From Roseiarcus sp035500275 (GTDB lineage Bacteria; Pseudomonadota; Alphaproteobacteria; Rhizobiales; Beijerinckiaceae), in the NCBI GenBank assembly GCA_035500275.1, contig DATJXI010000077.1, positions 1-21,038 of the forward strand: a stretch of 21,038 nt of DNA, given 5' to 3'. The notes below the pieces were generated by a model. It ran no database searches, was not told where the DNA came from, and saw only the letters and a list, made by a program, of their open reading frames with translations. The number at the start of each line of letters is the position of its first letter. Position 1 is the first letter of the stretch. This document shows, piece after piece, positions 1 to 9,426 of this stretch. The position numbers were made by a program, and so were the translations under genes.

Positions 1-246
1 GTCCTGTTCGGCGAGCTTCTCGCGCATCGCGACATCGGGCTCGCGCACGCCCGCGCCGACGATCGCCCAGTCAAGGTCGCGACCCGACGCGAAGAGGTCG
101 TCCAGATAGACGGCCTGATGGGCGCGATGAAAGTTGCCGACGCCGATGTGGACGATGCCCGGGCTCAAGTCGGAGCGCTTGTATTTCGGGGCGGCGACGC
201 CGGAAGGCAAGTGCGACAGGGCCGCGAGGGAAAGTTTGACAGTCAT
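1..246 (-). CDS. mtlK: Mannitol 2-dehydrogenase, N-terminal part (truncated by window edge)
   Basis: The first 82 codons of a polyol-specific long-chain dehydrogenase are visible; the gene continues beyond position 1. The product would oxidise mannitol (or arabinitol/sorbitol) to a ketose with NAD+ in the cytoplasm. The N-terminus carries the family's nucleotide-binding strand followed by the hallmark IGVGNFHRAHQAVYLDDL at about residues 32-49. The ATG at 246 is preceded by a good Shine-Dalgarno (GGAGGG, 6 nt upstream). The gene lies 63 bp downstream of the transporter ATPase on the same strand, as expected of the last gene of a polyol ABC operon. The exact polyol cannot be decided from this fragment. 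Confidence 0.88.
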   Translation of the reverse strand, partial: MTVKLSLAALSHLPSGVAAPKYKRSDLSPGIVHIGVGNFHRAHQAVYLDDLFASGRDLDWAIVGAGVREPDVAMREKLAEQD

Positions 247-309
247 GGGGTTCCCTCCAGTTCAGATCGAAGAGCGCGGTCCGGCGCTTTGGGCGAGCCG
301 CTCGGCGCC

Positions 310-1311
<1,002 letters not shown>

Positions 1312-1335
1312 GGTCGAAATGTCTCCCGTGACGGC

Positions 1336-2166
1336 CTATTTCACTGCGCCGAACGTCAGGCCGCGGACAAGCTGCTTCTGTGAGAACCAGCCGAGAATGA
1401 GGATCGGCGCGATGGCGAGCGTCGAGGCGGCCGAGAGCTTGGCCCAGAAGAATCCTTCCGGCGCCGAATAGGAAGCGATGAAGGCCGTCAGCGGCGCGGC
1501 GTCGGATGTCGCCAGATTGAGCGTCCAGAACGCCTCGTTCCACGACAGAATGATCGCAAGCAGCATGGTCGAGGCGATGCCGGGCACCGACATCGGCGTC
1601 AGCACGTAAAGGATCTCGTTGAGGAGCGAGGCCCCGTCCATGCGCGCCGCCTCGAGGATGTCGACCGGGATTTCCTTGAAGTAGGTGTAGAGCATCCAAA
1701 TGAGAATCGGCAGGTTGAGCAGCATCAGCACGAGGCCGATGCCAGTGAGAGTGTCGAGCAGGTGCAGATCACGGAAAAGCAGATAGATCGGCACTAGCAC
1801 CCCGACCGCCGGCATCATCTTGGTCGAAAGCATCCACATGAGGAGGTCCTTGGTGCGCTTGCCGGGCGCAAAGGCCATCGACCAGGCCGCGGGAACTGCA
1901 ATAATGAGGCCAACCACGTTGGCGCCGATCGACAGCACAACGGAATTGAAGGCGAAGTGCAGGTAATTCGACCGCTCCTGCACCTCGGCGTAATTCTCGA
2001 GCGTCCAGTGGAAGAACAGGAACTTCGGCGGCATCGCGATGGCGTCGAGCTCGCTTTTGAAACTTGTCAGAAACGTCCAGAGGATCGGGAAGAAGATTAG
2101 GAAGGCGACGACCCAGGCGAGGACGGTGACGCCAACCCGCTTCCGGAGGGATTGCTTCATAGCCAT
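1336..2166 (-). CDS. smoG: Polyol ABC transporter permease (MalG-type, second permease)
   Basis: A 276-aa inner-membrane permease of the binding-protein-dependent family with about six hydrophobic segments, beginning near residues 10-32. It has the cytoplasmic EAA loop that docks on the ATPase (EAARMDGASLLNEILYVLTP). The start at 2166 is only 3 nt after the stop of the upstream permease, with a Shine-Dalgarno GGAGGG inside the end of that gene, so the two are probably translationally coupled. An alternative ATG two codons later (2160) lies further from the ribosome site. With the MalF-type partner it forms the transmembrane channel. Confidence 0.92.
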   Translation of the reverse strand: MAMKQSLRKRVGVTVLAWVVAFLIFFPILWTFLTSFKSELDAIAMPPKFLFFHWTLENYAEVQERSNYLHFAFNSVVLSIGANVVGLIIAVPAAWSMAFAPGKRTKDLLMWMLSTKMMPAVGVLVPIYLLFRDLHLLDTLTGIGLVLMLLNLPILIWMLYTYFKEIPVDILEAARMDGASLLNEILYVLTPMSVPGIASTMLLAIILSWNEAFWTLNLATSDAAPLTAFIASYSAPEGFFWAKLSAASTLAIAPILILGWFSQKQLVRGLTFGAVK

Positions 2167-2169
2167 CGT

Positions 2170-3042
2170 TCAGCCCTCCAGATTCCGGCCAACCATGCGC
2201 ATGAGGAAGATGGCGACGATGTTGGCAAGCACGACCGCGACGATGCCCCCGGCCGACGCGCTGCCGACGTCGAAGTCGAGCAGCGCCTGCTTGTAGACGA
2301 GGAAGGGTATGTTCGTGGTCGCCACTCCCGGGCCGCCTGAGGTCGTGACGTAAATCTCCGCAAACACGCTGAGGAGGAAAATCGTCTCGATGAGAACGAC
2401 GACCGTGATCGCCCGGGCAATATGCGGCAAGACGATATAGCCGAAGTAGGAGATCGGTCCCGCGCCATCGAGCTGCGCGGCCTCCTTCTGCTCTTCGTCG
2501 AGCGACTGAAGCGCGGTCAAAAGGATGAGACTCGCGAACGGCAGCCATTCCCAGGAGACGACGACGATGATCGACAGCATCGGATAGTGGGTGAACCATA
2601 CAATAGGAGAGAAACCGAGCGACCTCGCGATCCAAGCGAAGAGGCCCGAATCGGGGTTCATCAGCAGGTTCTTCCAGACAAGCGCGCTCACCGTCGGCAT
2701 GACGAAAAACGGCGCGATGACCATGAGCCGCAGGAGGTTCAGCCCAAATACCGGCTGATCCATCAAGAGAGCCACCAGGATGCCGCCGCAAACGCTGATG
2801 ACAAGGACGGAGCCGACAAGGATGAGAGTGTTGAAGAGCGCGGCGATGAAATTCGGGTCGCTCAGGAACGCCGTGTAGTTCGCCAGCCCGACAAATCCGG
2901 TCCTCTCCGGGTTGAGCAGCAGGTAACGCATGGTCGAGAAATAGAGCGTCATCGCCAGTGGGACGATCATCCATACGAAGAGCAGGATGACCGAAGGCGC
3001 GACGAGGTATCGGCCGGCCGTGGTGGTTTGCTGCGTCGCCAT
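2170..3042 (-). CDS. smoF: Polyol ABC transporter permease (MalF-type, first permease)
   Basis: A 290-aa integral membrane permease, partner of the downstream MalG-type protein. It has about six membrane segments, the first directly after a short polar N-terminus (MATQQTTTAGRYL), and an EAA loop EAAQLDGAGPISYFGYIVLP near residues 191-210. I chose the ATG at 3042 because GGGAG lies about 10 nt upstream. The frame stays open to 3075, but the extra 11 residues (MRAKRTPGVPR) look like leader sequence. It follows the binding-protein gene after a 183-bp gap that contains strong inverted repeats. Confidence 0.92.
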   Translation of the reverse strand: MATQQTTTAGRYLVAPSVILLFVWMIVPLAMTLYFSTMRYLLLNPERTGFVGLANYTAFLSDPNFIAALFNTLILVGSVLVISVCGGILVALLMDQPVFGLNLLRLMVIAPFFVMPTVSALVWKNLLMNPDSGLFAWIARSLGFSPIVWFTHYPMLSIIVVVSWEWLPFASLILLTALQSLDEEQKEAAQLDGAGPISYFGYIVLPHIARAITVVVLIETIFLLSVFAEIYVTTSGGPGVATTNIPFLVYKQALLDFDVGSASAGGIVAVVLANIVAIFLMRMVGRNLEG

Positions 3043-3132
3043 CCTTGGCACTCCCGGCGTTCTTTTCGCCCGCAAAGGTCGCGATTGCGGGGACGCCGAC
3101 CTCAGGCGTCGTCGGCCTTAAAGGCTCGGCGT

Positions 3133-3208
3133 CGGCGAGGGGGCGGAGGGCTCCCTCGCCGGTTTTGCTTCTTTCTCCGGCGAGTTCGACGGCTTGGGGC
3201 CGTCGAAC
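3133..3208 (-). promoter_or_regulatory. Two stem-loops between binding-protein and permease genes
   Basis: Two perfect inverted repeats sit in the 183-bp gap. One has 10-bp arms at 3184-3193 and 3199-3208 with a 5-nt spacer. The other has 9-bp arms at 3133-3141 and 3153-3161 with an 11-nt spacer. Neither is followed by a long U tract on the minus strand. In other binding-protein operons hairpins here stabilise the upstream transcript or partially terminate, so that the binding protein exceeds the permeases; that role is inferred. Confidence 0.55.
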
Positions 3209-3225
3209 CTGAGGCCGTCCGTGCC

Positions 3226-4542
3226 CTACTTGATGTAGCCAGCCTTCTTCATCGCGGCTTCCGTGCTCGCCTGCGCCTTGGCGAGCGCGTCGTCGACGCT
3301 CATGGAGCCTGCGAGCGCAGCCGAGAAGTCCTGGCCGACGTCGGTAGCGATGCCCTGGAACTCCGGGATCGCGACGAACTGCACGCCGGTGTAGGGAACG
3401 GGCTTCACCGTCGGGTGCAGCGGGTCGGCCGAGTCGATCGAGTCGAGCGTCAGCTGCGCGAACGGCGCCGCCTTCAGATACTCGGCGTTCTTGTAGAGCG
3501 AGGCGCGCGTTCCCGGTGGGACGCGTGGCCAGCCCTCCTTGGAGGCGACGAGCTCGGTATAGTGCTTGCTGGTCGCCCAGGAGATGAATTTCTCCGCGGC
3601 GTCGATCTTGTTCGAGCCCGCCGGCACCGCGAGCGACCACGCCCACAGCCAGTTGCCCCGCTTGCCGAGGCCCTTGTCGGGCGCGAGCGCGAAGCCGACC
3701 TTGTCGGCGACCTTCGACTGCTTCGGATCGGTCACGAAGCCCGCCGCGACGGTGGCGTCGATCCACATGCCGCACTTGCCGTCGTTGAACAGGGCGAGGT
3801 TCTCGTTGAAGCCGTTCGACGAGGCGCCGGGAGGACCGTCCGCCTTCATCAGCGGAACATAGTAGTCGAGCGTCGCCTTCCACTCCGGCGTGTTGAACTG
3901 CGGCTGCCACTTCTCGTCGAACCAACGCGCGCCGAACGAATTGGCGGTCGCAGTGAGGAAGGCCATGTTCTCGCCCCAGCCCGGCTTGCCGCGCAGGCAG
4001 ATGCCGTAGACGCCGTTGGCCTTGTCGGTCATCTTGTCGGCCGCTTCCTTGATGAAGTCCCAGGTCGGCTTCTCCGGCATCTTGAGGCCGGCCTTCTCCA
4101 TCAGGTCCGTGCGGTACATGGTGAAGGAGCTTTCGCCGTAGAACGGTGCCGCGTAGAGCTTGTTGTCGAGCGAAAGTCCGGCGCGGATCGGGGGCAGAAG
4201 ATCGTCGACGTCGTAGTCGGCGCCGAGCTTGTCGAGCGGCACGAGCCACTTCCTCTTCGCCCAGATCGGCGTCTCGTAGGTGCCGATGGTGAGAACGTCG
4301 AACTGACCGCCCTTGGTGGCGATGTCGGTCGTCACCTTCTGGCGCAGCACGTTCTCTTCGAGCGTGACCCAGTTGAGCTTGATGTCGGGATTGGCCTGGG
4401 TGAAATCATCCGTCAGCTTTTGCATCCGGATCATGTCGCCATTGTTGACGGTGGCGATGGTCAGCGTGGTGTCGGCGTAGGCTGGAAGCGAGAAGCCCGC
4501 GAGCGCTACGGCCCCGAGCAGGCCCTTCACGAGAACCTTCAT
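3226..4542 (-). CDS. smoE: Sorbitol/mannitol-type periplasmic substrate-binding protein
   Basis: A 438-aa extracellular solute-binding protein (family 1) that captures a polyol in the periplasm and delivers it to the permease pair. It opens with a Sec signal peptide: basic MKVLVKG, a hydrophobic core, and a cleavage site after AYA (about residue 22). The mature protein has the family pattern: TIATVNNGDMIRMQKLTDDF near the start, then LPPIRAGLSLDNKLYAAPFY. The ATG at 4542 is preceded by GGAGG 8 nt upstream. The frame is open to 4581, but that would put 13 polar residues before the signal peptide. It is the first transporter gene, 142 bp after the regulator gene. Confidence 0.93.
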   Translation of the reverse strand: MKVLVKGLLGAVALAGFSLPAYADTTLTIATVNNGDMIRMQKLTDDFTQANPDIKLNWVTLEENVLRQKVTTDIATKGGQFDVLTIGTYETPIWAKRKWLVPLDKLGADYDVDDLLPPIRAGLSLDNKLYAAPFYGESSFTMYRTDLMEKAGLKMPEKPTWDFIKEAADKMTDKANGVYGICLRGKPGWGENMAFLTATANSFGARWFDEKWQPQFNTPEWKATLDYYVPLMKADGPPGASSNGFNENLALFNDGKCGMWIDATVAAGFVTDPKQSKVADKVGFALAPDKGLGKRGNWLWAWSLAVPAGSNKIDAAEKFISWATSKHYTELVASKEGWPRVPPGTRASLYKNAEYLKAAPFAQLTLDSIDSADPLHPTVKPVPYTGVQFVAIPEFQGIATDVGQDFSAALAGSMSVDDALAKAQASTEAAMKKAGYIK

Positions 4543-4599
4543 GAGCGTATCCTCCGTTGAGCAACGCCTTGAGTTGGGCAATTGCTACAGTCGCGGGCG

Positions 4600-4651
4600 A
4601 ATATTCGTCATACTGCTCCGACGCTGTCAACGGTAAATCGTCGCTGCAGCG
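4600..4651 (-). promoter_or_regulatory. Candidate promoter and operator of the polyol transporter operon
   Basis: The 142-bp gap between the regulator stop and the binding-protein start holds a perfect -35 hexamer TTGACA on the minus strand (4630-4625) with a weak -10 (GAATAT) 18 nt further on. A perfect 10-bp palindrome, CGCTGCAGCG (4642-4651), lies just upstream of the -35. This position suits an activator or dual regulator such as the adjacent SorC-family protein. It is inferred from position and symmetry only. Confidence 0.35.
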
Positions 4652-4684
4652 CACAAATCTGAAAATTACGGCCGGAAGCTGGCT

Positions 4685-5641
4685 TTAGCGCTGCAACAGA
4701 TGCTCCGCCGTGGCTTCGTCGGTTACGAGGCCGGATATGAGACCACCGACCAGGGCGGCCCGCAAGGGCGCGCGGCGCGACGGCCCCATCGCGACGCCGA
4801 TCACGAGCCGATTGGCGGCCTTGCGTAGAGGCGGCCCCGCGACGCGTTGATTGACGCCTTCTGTCAAGACTCGGCCCGCCGCGTCGAATGCCCAGCCGGT
4901 GATCTCCCCAACCGCGCCGAGATTCCGCAAGGCCTCGGCCTCCTGCCGGGTGATGATGCCGTCCTGCACGAGCGGCGCGGAATCGCCGATCGACCCGACG
5001 CCGACGAAACAGACGTCCGTGTGCTCTACGAGATCGAACAGGCTCTTGACCGACGCCAGGCTTGTCAAGAGCTCGCGCTCCTCAACCGAGCGTGCGACGA
5101 CCGGCAGCGGCATCGGATAGTGCGGCGCGCGCACCGTGTCCGAGACGCGGATAATGACGTCGTAGAACGAAGCCGATCCATCGGTCTTGGTCGTGCCAAC
5201 GAGTGCGACGAGCTTGTGCTGGGGGCAGTCCATTTGCGGCAATTGGTCCGCGACTGCGCGCATGGTGCGTCCCGTCCCAAGCCCGATGATCGCAGGCTCG
5301 GGCCTCCTCAACCAACGTTCGAACTCGGCCGCCGCGACCTGTGCGATCCCGAGGGTCGTCGACGTCGAGGCGGGGTCGGTCGGGGCGATCTCGCAGAAGC
5401 GCAGATCGTAGCGAATCTTGAGCGCCGCCGCGAGCTCCATGCAGCGCGCGATCGGATGGTCGAGCCTGACCTTGATGAGGCGCTCGCTGATGGCGAGGGA
5501 GACAAGCCGTTGCGCGGCCTGGCGCGAAATGCCGAGCTTGCGCGCGATTTCATCCTGCGTGTTGCCGGCGACGTAGTAGAGCCAGCCGGCGCGCGCCGCT
5601 TCGTCCAATCTCACGCCATCCTGATCGGCCTTGCGCGCCAT
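4685..5641 (-). CDS. SorC-family sugar-binding transcriptional regulator
   Basis: A 318-aa regulator with an N-terminal helix-turn-helix (TQDEIARKLGISRQAAQRLV, about residues 28-47) and a large C-terminal SorC/DeoR-type sugar-phosphate-binding domain. The latter includes IIGLGTGRTMRAVADQLPQM and a GVGSIGDSAPLV stretch typical of the family. It probably controls the polyol transporter operon that begins 142 bp downstream; its effector would be a sugar or sugar phosphate. The ATG at 5641 overlaps the stop of the upstream kinase-phosphatase gene (TGATG), so the two are probably translationally coupled. A TTG one codon earlier is possible. Confidence 0.9.
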   Translation of the reverse strand: MARKADQDGVRLDEAARAGWLYYVAGNTQDEIARKLGISRQAAQRLVSLAISERLIKVRLDHPIARCMELAAALKIRYDLRFCEIAPTDPASTSTTLGIAQVAAAEFERWLRRPEPAIIGLGTGRTMRAVADQLPQMDCPQHKLVALVGTTKTDGSASFYDVIIRVSDTVRAPHYPMPLPVVARSVEERELLTSLASVKSLFDLVEHTDVCFVGVGSIGDSAPLVQDGIITRQEAEALRNLGAVGEITGWAFDAAGRVLTEGVNQRVAGPPLRKAANRLVIGVAMGPSRRAPLRAALVGGLISGLVTDEATAEHLLQR

Positions 5642-7947
5642 CAACGTCCTTCAGGGTCCGCCGGCGCTTCTCGCTGCGACAGGATCTCGGGCAGCTCCGC
5701 CATGTGATCGAAAATGAGTTCCGCGCCAGCCGCCGTCAATTCCGCCGCCTGCTCAGGGGCTGAGAAGTGGCCGCCGCCGGTGAAGCCGAAGACCGTCATG
5801 CCCGCTGCGCGCGCGGCGGCCACACCCGCGACGCTGTCCTCTATGACAAGGCAATTTTCCGGCGCCGCGCCCATCTTTCGCGCCGCGAACAGGAAGAGGT
5901 CGGGCCTGGGTTTGCCGCTCGCGACAAGGGAGGCCGAGAAGAGGTTCGCCGCAAAGAGTGACTCGTAGCCCGCGACGCGGAGGGAGAGGCGCACCCTTTC
6001 GAGCGAGCTCGACGAGGCCACGCAGACGCGCGCGCTGAGCGCCTCGACCGCCTCGCGGACGCCCGCGACGCCCTTGAGCTCCCGCTCGAAGGCCGAAAGG
6101 ATTTCGCGGGTGACCGCGTCGGAGAAACCGGCCGAAAGCGGCGCGCCGAACTCCGCTTCGATCCGCTTGAGGACGGCGTCTTGACTCACGCCGAGGAAGC
6201 GCTTGCGCACCTCCGCGCCGCTGAGCGCGACGCCGGCTTCGCGCAGCGTCCGGCGTATGACGGCGAGCGCGATCGGCTCGCTGTCGACGAGCACCCCGTC
6301 GCAGTCGAAGATCACCAATTCCGGCCAGCCCCGGTTGCGCGACGCCTTGCGCGCCTCCCGTTCGGCTCTCTCAAGGATTTCGTAGGCCCAGCGCTTGCGG
6401 TCATGCAAAGCCGCAACCGCGCCTCTCGTCGGGTCGACCCTCTCGCCCAGCGACGACATCGACTCCATTGCCGAGGCGAAGGTTTGATCCCCGGCGGCGA
6501 TCGCTCCGATCATCGCCGCGCCGAGGAGCACCGGCTCGGCCGTCGTCGGAAGCGCGACACGCTTGCCGCATGCGTCGGCGATGATCCGGCGCACGAGGGC
6601 GCTTTTCGAGGCGCCGCCGCTGACCACGATCAGGCTGAAGCCGAACCCGGCGCGTTCGAGCGCGGCGATGATGTCGGCGAGACCATAGGCGAGTCCGCAT
6701 AAGCCCGCCACGTGCAACTCCTGAAGGCTTCTGATGTCCTCGCGCAGGTCGAGCCCGACAATGCCGCCGCGGGCCGCAGCGTCCGGATGCGGCGCCCTGA
6801 CGCCGATGAAGGAAGGAAGGACGTGCAGGTCCTCGGCGATGAATGCCGCGTTGGACCATCCGCCGGCGCGCGCGACGATTTCTTTCTCCAGCGTCTCCAG
6901 CGCTTGCGGACTCGCGCGCGCAGCGAACGCCGGAAACGCCGGATGCATCCTGAGAAGCCGGTCGGTCGCCGCGCCGAAAGCCGACTGGCCGCCGTCCATG
7001 AGCCACTGGCCGGGCGTCAGCGCGGAAAAATGCGGGCCCCACACGCCGTCGACGAAACGCGGTTCGTCGGAGACGGCCATGCAGCTCGATGACGTGCCGA
7101 GTATCAGCGCGAGGCGCGTGCGCCAATCGCCCGGCTCGCTCTGCGCCCGCGCGCCAAGCGTGCCGAGCGCGCCGGCATGCGCGTCGATAACCCCTGCCCC
7201 AACCGGCGTTCCCGCCTCCAGGCCCAGCTCAGCGGCCGCCTCCTGGGTCAGGCCGCGCTTAAGCGGCGTTCCGGGCGGAACGATCTCGGCGCCGAGGCGC
7301 GCAAACCCATCGCTGCAAAGTTCGCCAAGACCCACGCTTGTGAAGAAATCGGCGGGCCAGCGCTCCTCATGCGCAAGATAGCCGAACTTGCACGCGACCG
7401 AGCATAGCGAGCGCGCGAGCGAGCCCGTCGCGCGGAAAGTAAGGAAGTCGGTCAGCCCAAGAAAATGGGCGCCTTTGCGAAACGTCTCCGGCTTCATGCG
7501 CTTAAGCCACATCAGCTTCGGCGTCTGCATCTCGGGGGACATGATCCCACCCAGATAGCGCAGCAGATCGTGCCGGCCGGCGTTGATCCGCGCGGCGTCC
7601 GACGCTGCGCGATGGTCCATCCAGGCCATCACGTCACGCTCGGGCGCGTCCGAAAGGCTCATCGACAGCGCCCGCAGGTCGCCATCGAGCGCGACGAGCG
7701 AGCAGGTTGCGGCGAAGCCCAATCCGGCGATCGCGCGAATTGGAGCGCCGGAAGCCGCAAGCGCCGCGCGCGTCGCCTCAGCGACGGCGCGCCAGATATT
7801 TTCCGAGGATTGCTCGACGAGGTCACCCGGATCGAACCAGATAGCGATGTCCCGCTTGGCGACCGTGAGGAGCCGGCCCATCTCGTCGAACGCGCCGACG
7901 CGGGCGCTGCCCGTCCCGACGTCCACCCCGATATAGGCCCTCATCAT
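5641..7947 (-). CDS. Fused FGGY pentulose kinase + HAD-IA phosphatase
   Basis: A 768-aa two-domain enzyme. Residues 1 to about 535 are a complete FGGY-family pentulose (D-ribulose-like) kinase: YIGVDVGTGSARVGAFD at the N-terminus, VMAWMDHRA, the catalytic-Asp region GAGVIDAHAGALGTLG, and the ATP-site VVSGGASKSALVRRI. Residues about 541-760 are a complete HAD-IA phosphatase resembling YieH/phosphoglucomutase-like proteins. All four HAD motifs are present: FDCDGVLVDS (Asp548, Asp550), ASSSSLERV, the Lys of SGKPRPDLF, and LVIEDSVAGVAAARAAGM. The linker (about LERAEREARKASRNRGWP) has no stop or frameshift. These activities are normally encoded by separate genes. The gene lies directly upstream of the regulator, and two tandem ATGs mark the start. 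Confidence 0.9.
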   Translation of the reverse strand: MMRAYIGVDVGTGSARVGAFDEMGRLLTVAKRDIAIWFDPGDLVEQSSENIWRAVAEATRAALAASGAPIRAIAGLGFAATCSLVALDGDLRALSMSLSDAPERDVMAWMDHRAASDAARINAGRHDLLRYLGGIMSPEMQTPKLMWLKRMKPETFRKGAHFLGLTDFLTFRATGSLARSLCSVACKFGYLAHEERWPADFFTSVGLGELCSDGFARLGAEIVPPGTPLKRGLTQEAAAELGLEAGTPVGAGVIDAHAGALGTLGARAQSEPGDWRTRLALILGTSSSCMAVSDEPRFVDGVWGPHFSALTPGQWLMDGGQSAFGAATDRLLRMHPAFPAFAARASPQALETLEKEIVARAGGWSNAAFIAEDLHVLPSFIGVRAPHPDAAARGGIVGLDLREDIRSLQELHVAGLCGLAYGLADIIAALERAGFGFSLIVVSGGASKSALVRRIIADACGKRVALPTTAEPVLLGAAMIGAIAAGDQTFASAMESMSSLGERVDPTRGAVAALHDRKRWAYEILERAEREARKASRNRGWPELVIFDCDGVLVDSEPIALAVIRRTLREAGVALSGAEVRKRFLGVSQDAVLKRIEAEFGAPLSAGFSDAVTREILSAFERELKGVAGVREAVEALSARVCVASSSSLERVRLSLRVAGYESLFAANLFSASLVASGKPRPDLFLFAARKMGAAPENCLVIEDSVAGVAAARAAGMTVFGFTGGGHFSAPEQAAELTAAGAELIFDHMAELPEILSQREAPADPEGR

Positions 7948-7998
7948 GGCGGAGAGGTTTCATCTTTCCATCCGCCGTTGCAAGATGATGAATTTCGC

Positions 7999-9096
7999 TC
8001 AGGCGTCTTCGAGCTTGGGATAGTCCGTGTATCCTGTCGCCCCGCCGCCATACAGCGTCGCGGGGTCCAGAGAGTTGAGCCAGGCGTTGCGACGCAGGCG
8101 CTCAACCAGATCGGGATTGGCAATGAACCAGCGCCCGAAGGCCACGAGATCGCAATGGCCGCGGCGGACGGCTTCGATCGCCATATCGCGTGTATAGCCG
8201 TTGTTGGCGATATAGGCGCCCTGGAAGGCGCGCCTCAAAGCGCCGTAGTCGAAGGGAGCAAAGGCGCGATCGCCCTGGGTCGCGCCCTCGACGACATGGA
8301 TGTAGCCGATCCGCCGCTCGCTGAGCTTTTCGACAAGATGGCCGAACAGGGTCTGCGGATTGGAATCGGACATGTCATTCTTGGGGCTGACCGGCGAGAT
8401 GCGAAAACCGATTCGCCGGCTTGGCCAAACCCTCTCGACGGCGTTGACGACCTCGAGCGCGAAGCGACAGCGGTTTTCGATCGAGCCGCCGTAATTGTCT
8501 GTGCGCTTGTTGCTCCCGTCACGCAGGAATTGATCGATGAGAAAGCCGTTCGCACCGTGAATTTCGACCCCGTCGAACCCGGCCGCCCTGGCGTTTTCCG
8601 CCGCGCGACCAAAATCGGCGACGATCCGCTCGACCTCGTTCGTTTCCAGCGCGCGCGGCGTTGAGGTCTCTGCGAAGCCGCTTTGAATGCAGGTTTTGAT
8701 GTTGGCGCGGGTCGCGGACGGCGCAACCGGCGCACTGCCGCCTGGCCGACGGCACATATGTGAAACCCTCCCGACGTGCCAGAGCTGGATGAATATGAGC
8801 CCGCCGGCGTTATGCACGGCGTCGGTCGTCGTGCGCCAGCCGTCGATCTGGACAGGAGTATGGATGCCCGGCGTCCAGATATAGCCCTGACCCTCCCGGC
8901 TGATCTGAGAACCCTCGGCGACGATGAGCCCCGCGTCGGCGCGCTGCGCGTAGTAGCGCGCATTGAGATCGTTGGGCGCGTCCGTTCCCGGGGTCGCGCG
9001 GTTGCGGGTCAACGGCGCCATGACGACGCGGTTTTTCAATTCAAGGTCGCCCAATCGAAAGCGCGTGAGCAACGGAGACGGATCGAGGTATGTCAT
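7999..9096 (-). CDS. Old Yellow Enzyme-type alkene reductase (NemA-like)
   Basis: A 365-aa flavin-dependent NAD(P)H:alkene oxidoreductase, the usual length of NemA/PETN-reductase-like proteins. Visible features are the FMN-site APLT (about 27-30), QLWHVGRVSH (104-113), the substrate-binding His180/Asn183 in EIHGANGFLIDQFLRDG, the NYGGSIENRCRF block and the later FGRWFIANPDL. It would reduce electron-poor C=C bonds or nitro compounds. Family members normally have Tyr two residues after the Asn (the proton donor); here residue 185 is Phe. It is 51 bp upstream of the kinase-phosphatase gene on the same strand. Whether it belongs to that operon is unclear. Confidence 0.93.
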   Translation of the reverse strand: MTYLDPSPLLTRFRLGDLELKNRVVMAPLTRNRATPGTDAPNDLNARYYAQRADAGLIVAEGSQISREGQGYIWTPGIHTPVQIDGWRTTTDAVHNAGGLIFIQLWHVGRVSHMCRRPGGSAPVAPSATRANIKTCIQSGFAETSTPRALETNEVERIVADFGRAAENARAAGFDGVEIHGANGFLIDQFLRDGSNKRTDNYGGSIENRCRFALEVVNAVERVWPSRRIGFRISPVSPKNDMSDSNPQTLFGHLVEKLSERRIGYIHVVEGATQGDRAFAPFDYGALRRAFQGAYIANNGYTRDMAIEAVRRGHCDLVAFGRWFIANPDLVERLRRNAWLNSLDPATLYGGGATGYTDYPKLEDA

Positions 9097-9426
9097 TTTC
9101 TCAATCTCGCTGGCGTCGCCTGCGTGACCTGAGGGGTCGGCTGTCTTCGGGAGCTAAGAGTGGCGCAGCTGTTAGCAGCTCGCGTCAGCGCCAGCCATAG
9201 TCCTTTGGGAACAAAGGGGCGTCCGCGGGGAGGGCGCGCCCTATACGTGGGGGTATAGGCGAACGCTCGGACCATCATATCCGCATCGCCCAGCGGCGGA
9301 GAAGGATCGTCGTATGCAACCCTTTTGAGGCCTCCGAGCGTGTCAAAACGCTCTGGACGCAAGATGAAAATTGACGTCACCTTGGCGAGTCAGGCCGGAA
9401 GGGCGAGGTCACTCGGAGAATGCAGC
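9097..9426. other. Intergenic region between divergent genes (330 bp)
   Basis: This region lies between the minus-strand reductase and the plus-strand PRC-barrel gene, so it should contain both promoters. I see two small perfect hairpins: 6-bp arms at 9202-9207/9212-9217, and CTATAC/GTATAG at 9241-9246/9253-9258. I see no convincing sigma-70 promoter and no gene. An open frame at 9093-9380 (minus) shows no protein-like features. Confidence 0.5.

Noticed and set aside
1769..4249. 826-codon minus-strand frame across the two permeases and the binding-protein gene
   Set aside because: It is out of frame with the recognisable transporter genes, Arg-rich and without motifs; a high-GC shadow.
2422..4560. 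712-codon plus-strand frame opposite the transporter genes
   Set aside because: Antisense shadow with Arg/Glu/Val-rich composition; the minus strand encodes clear transporter proteins.
9093..9380. 95-codon minus-strand frame upstream of the reductase
   Set aside because: It overlaps the reductase start, has no Shine-Dalgarno or family-like segment and fills a divergent promoter region.
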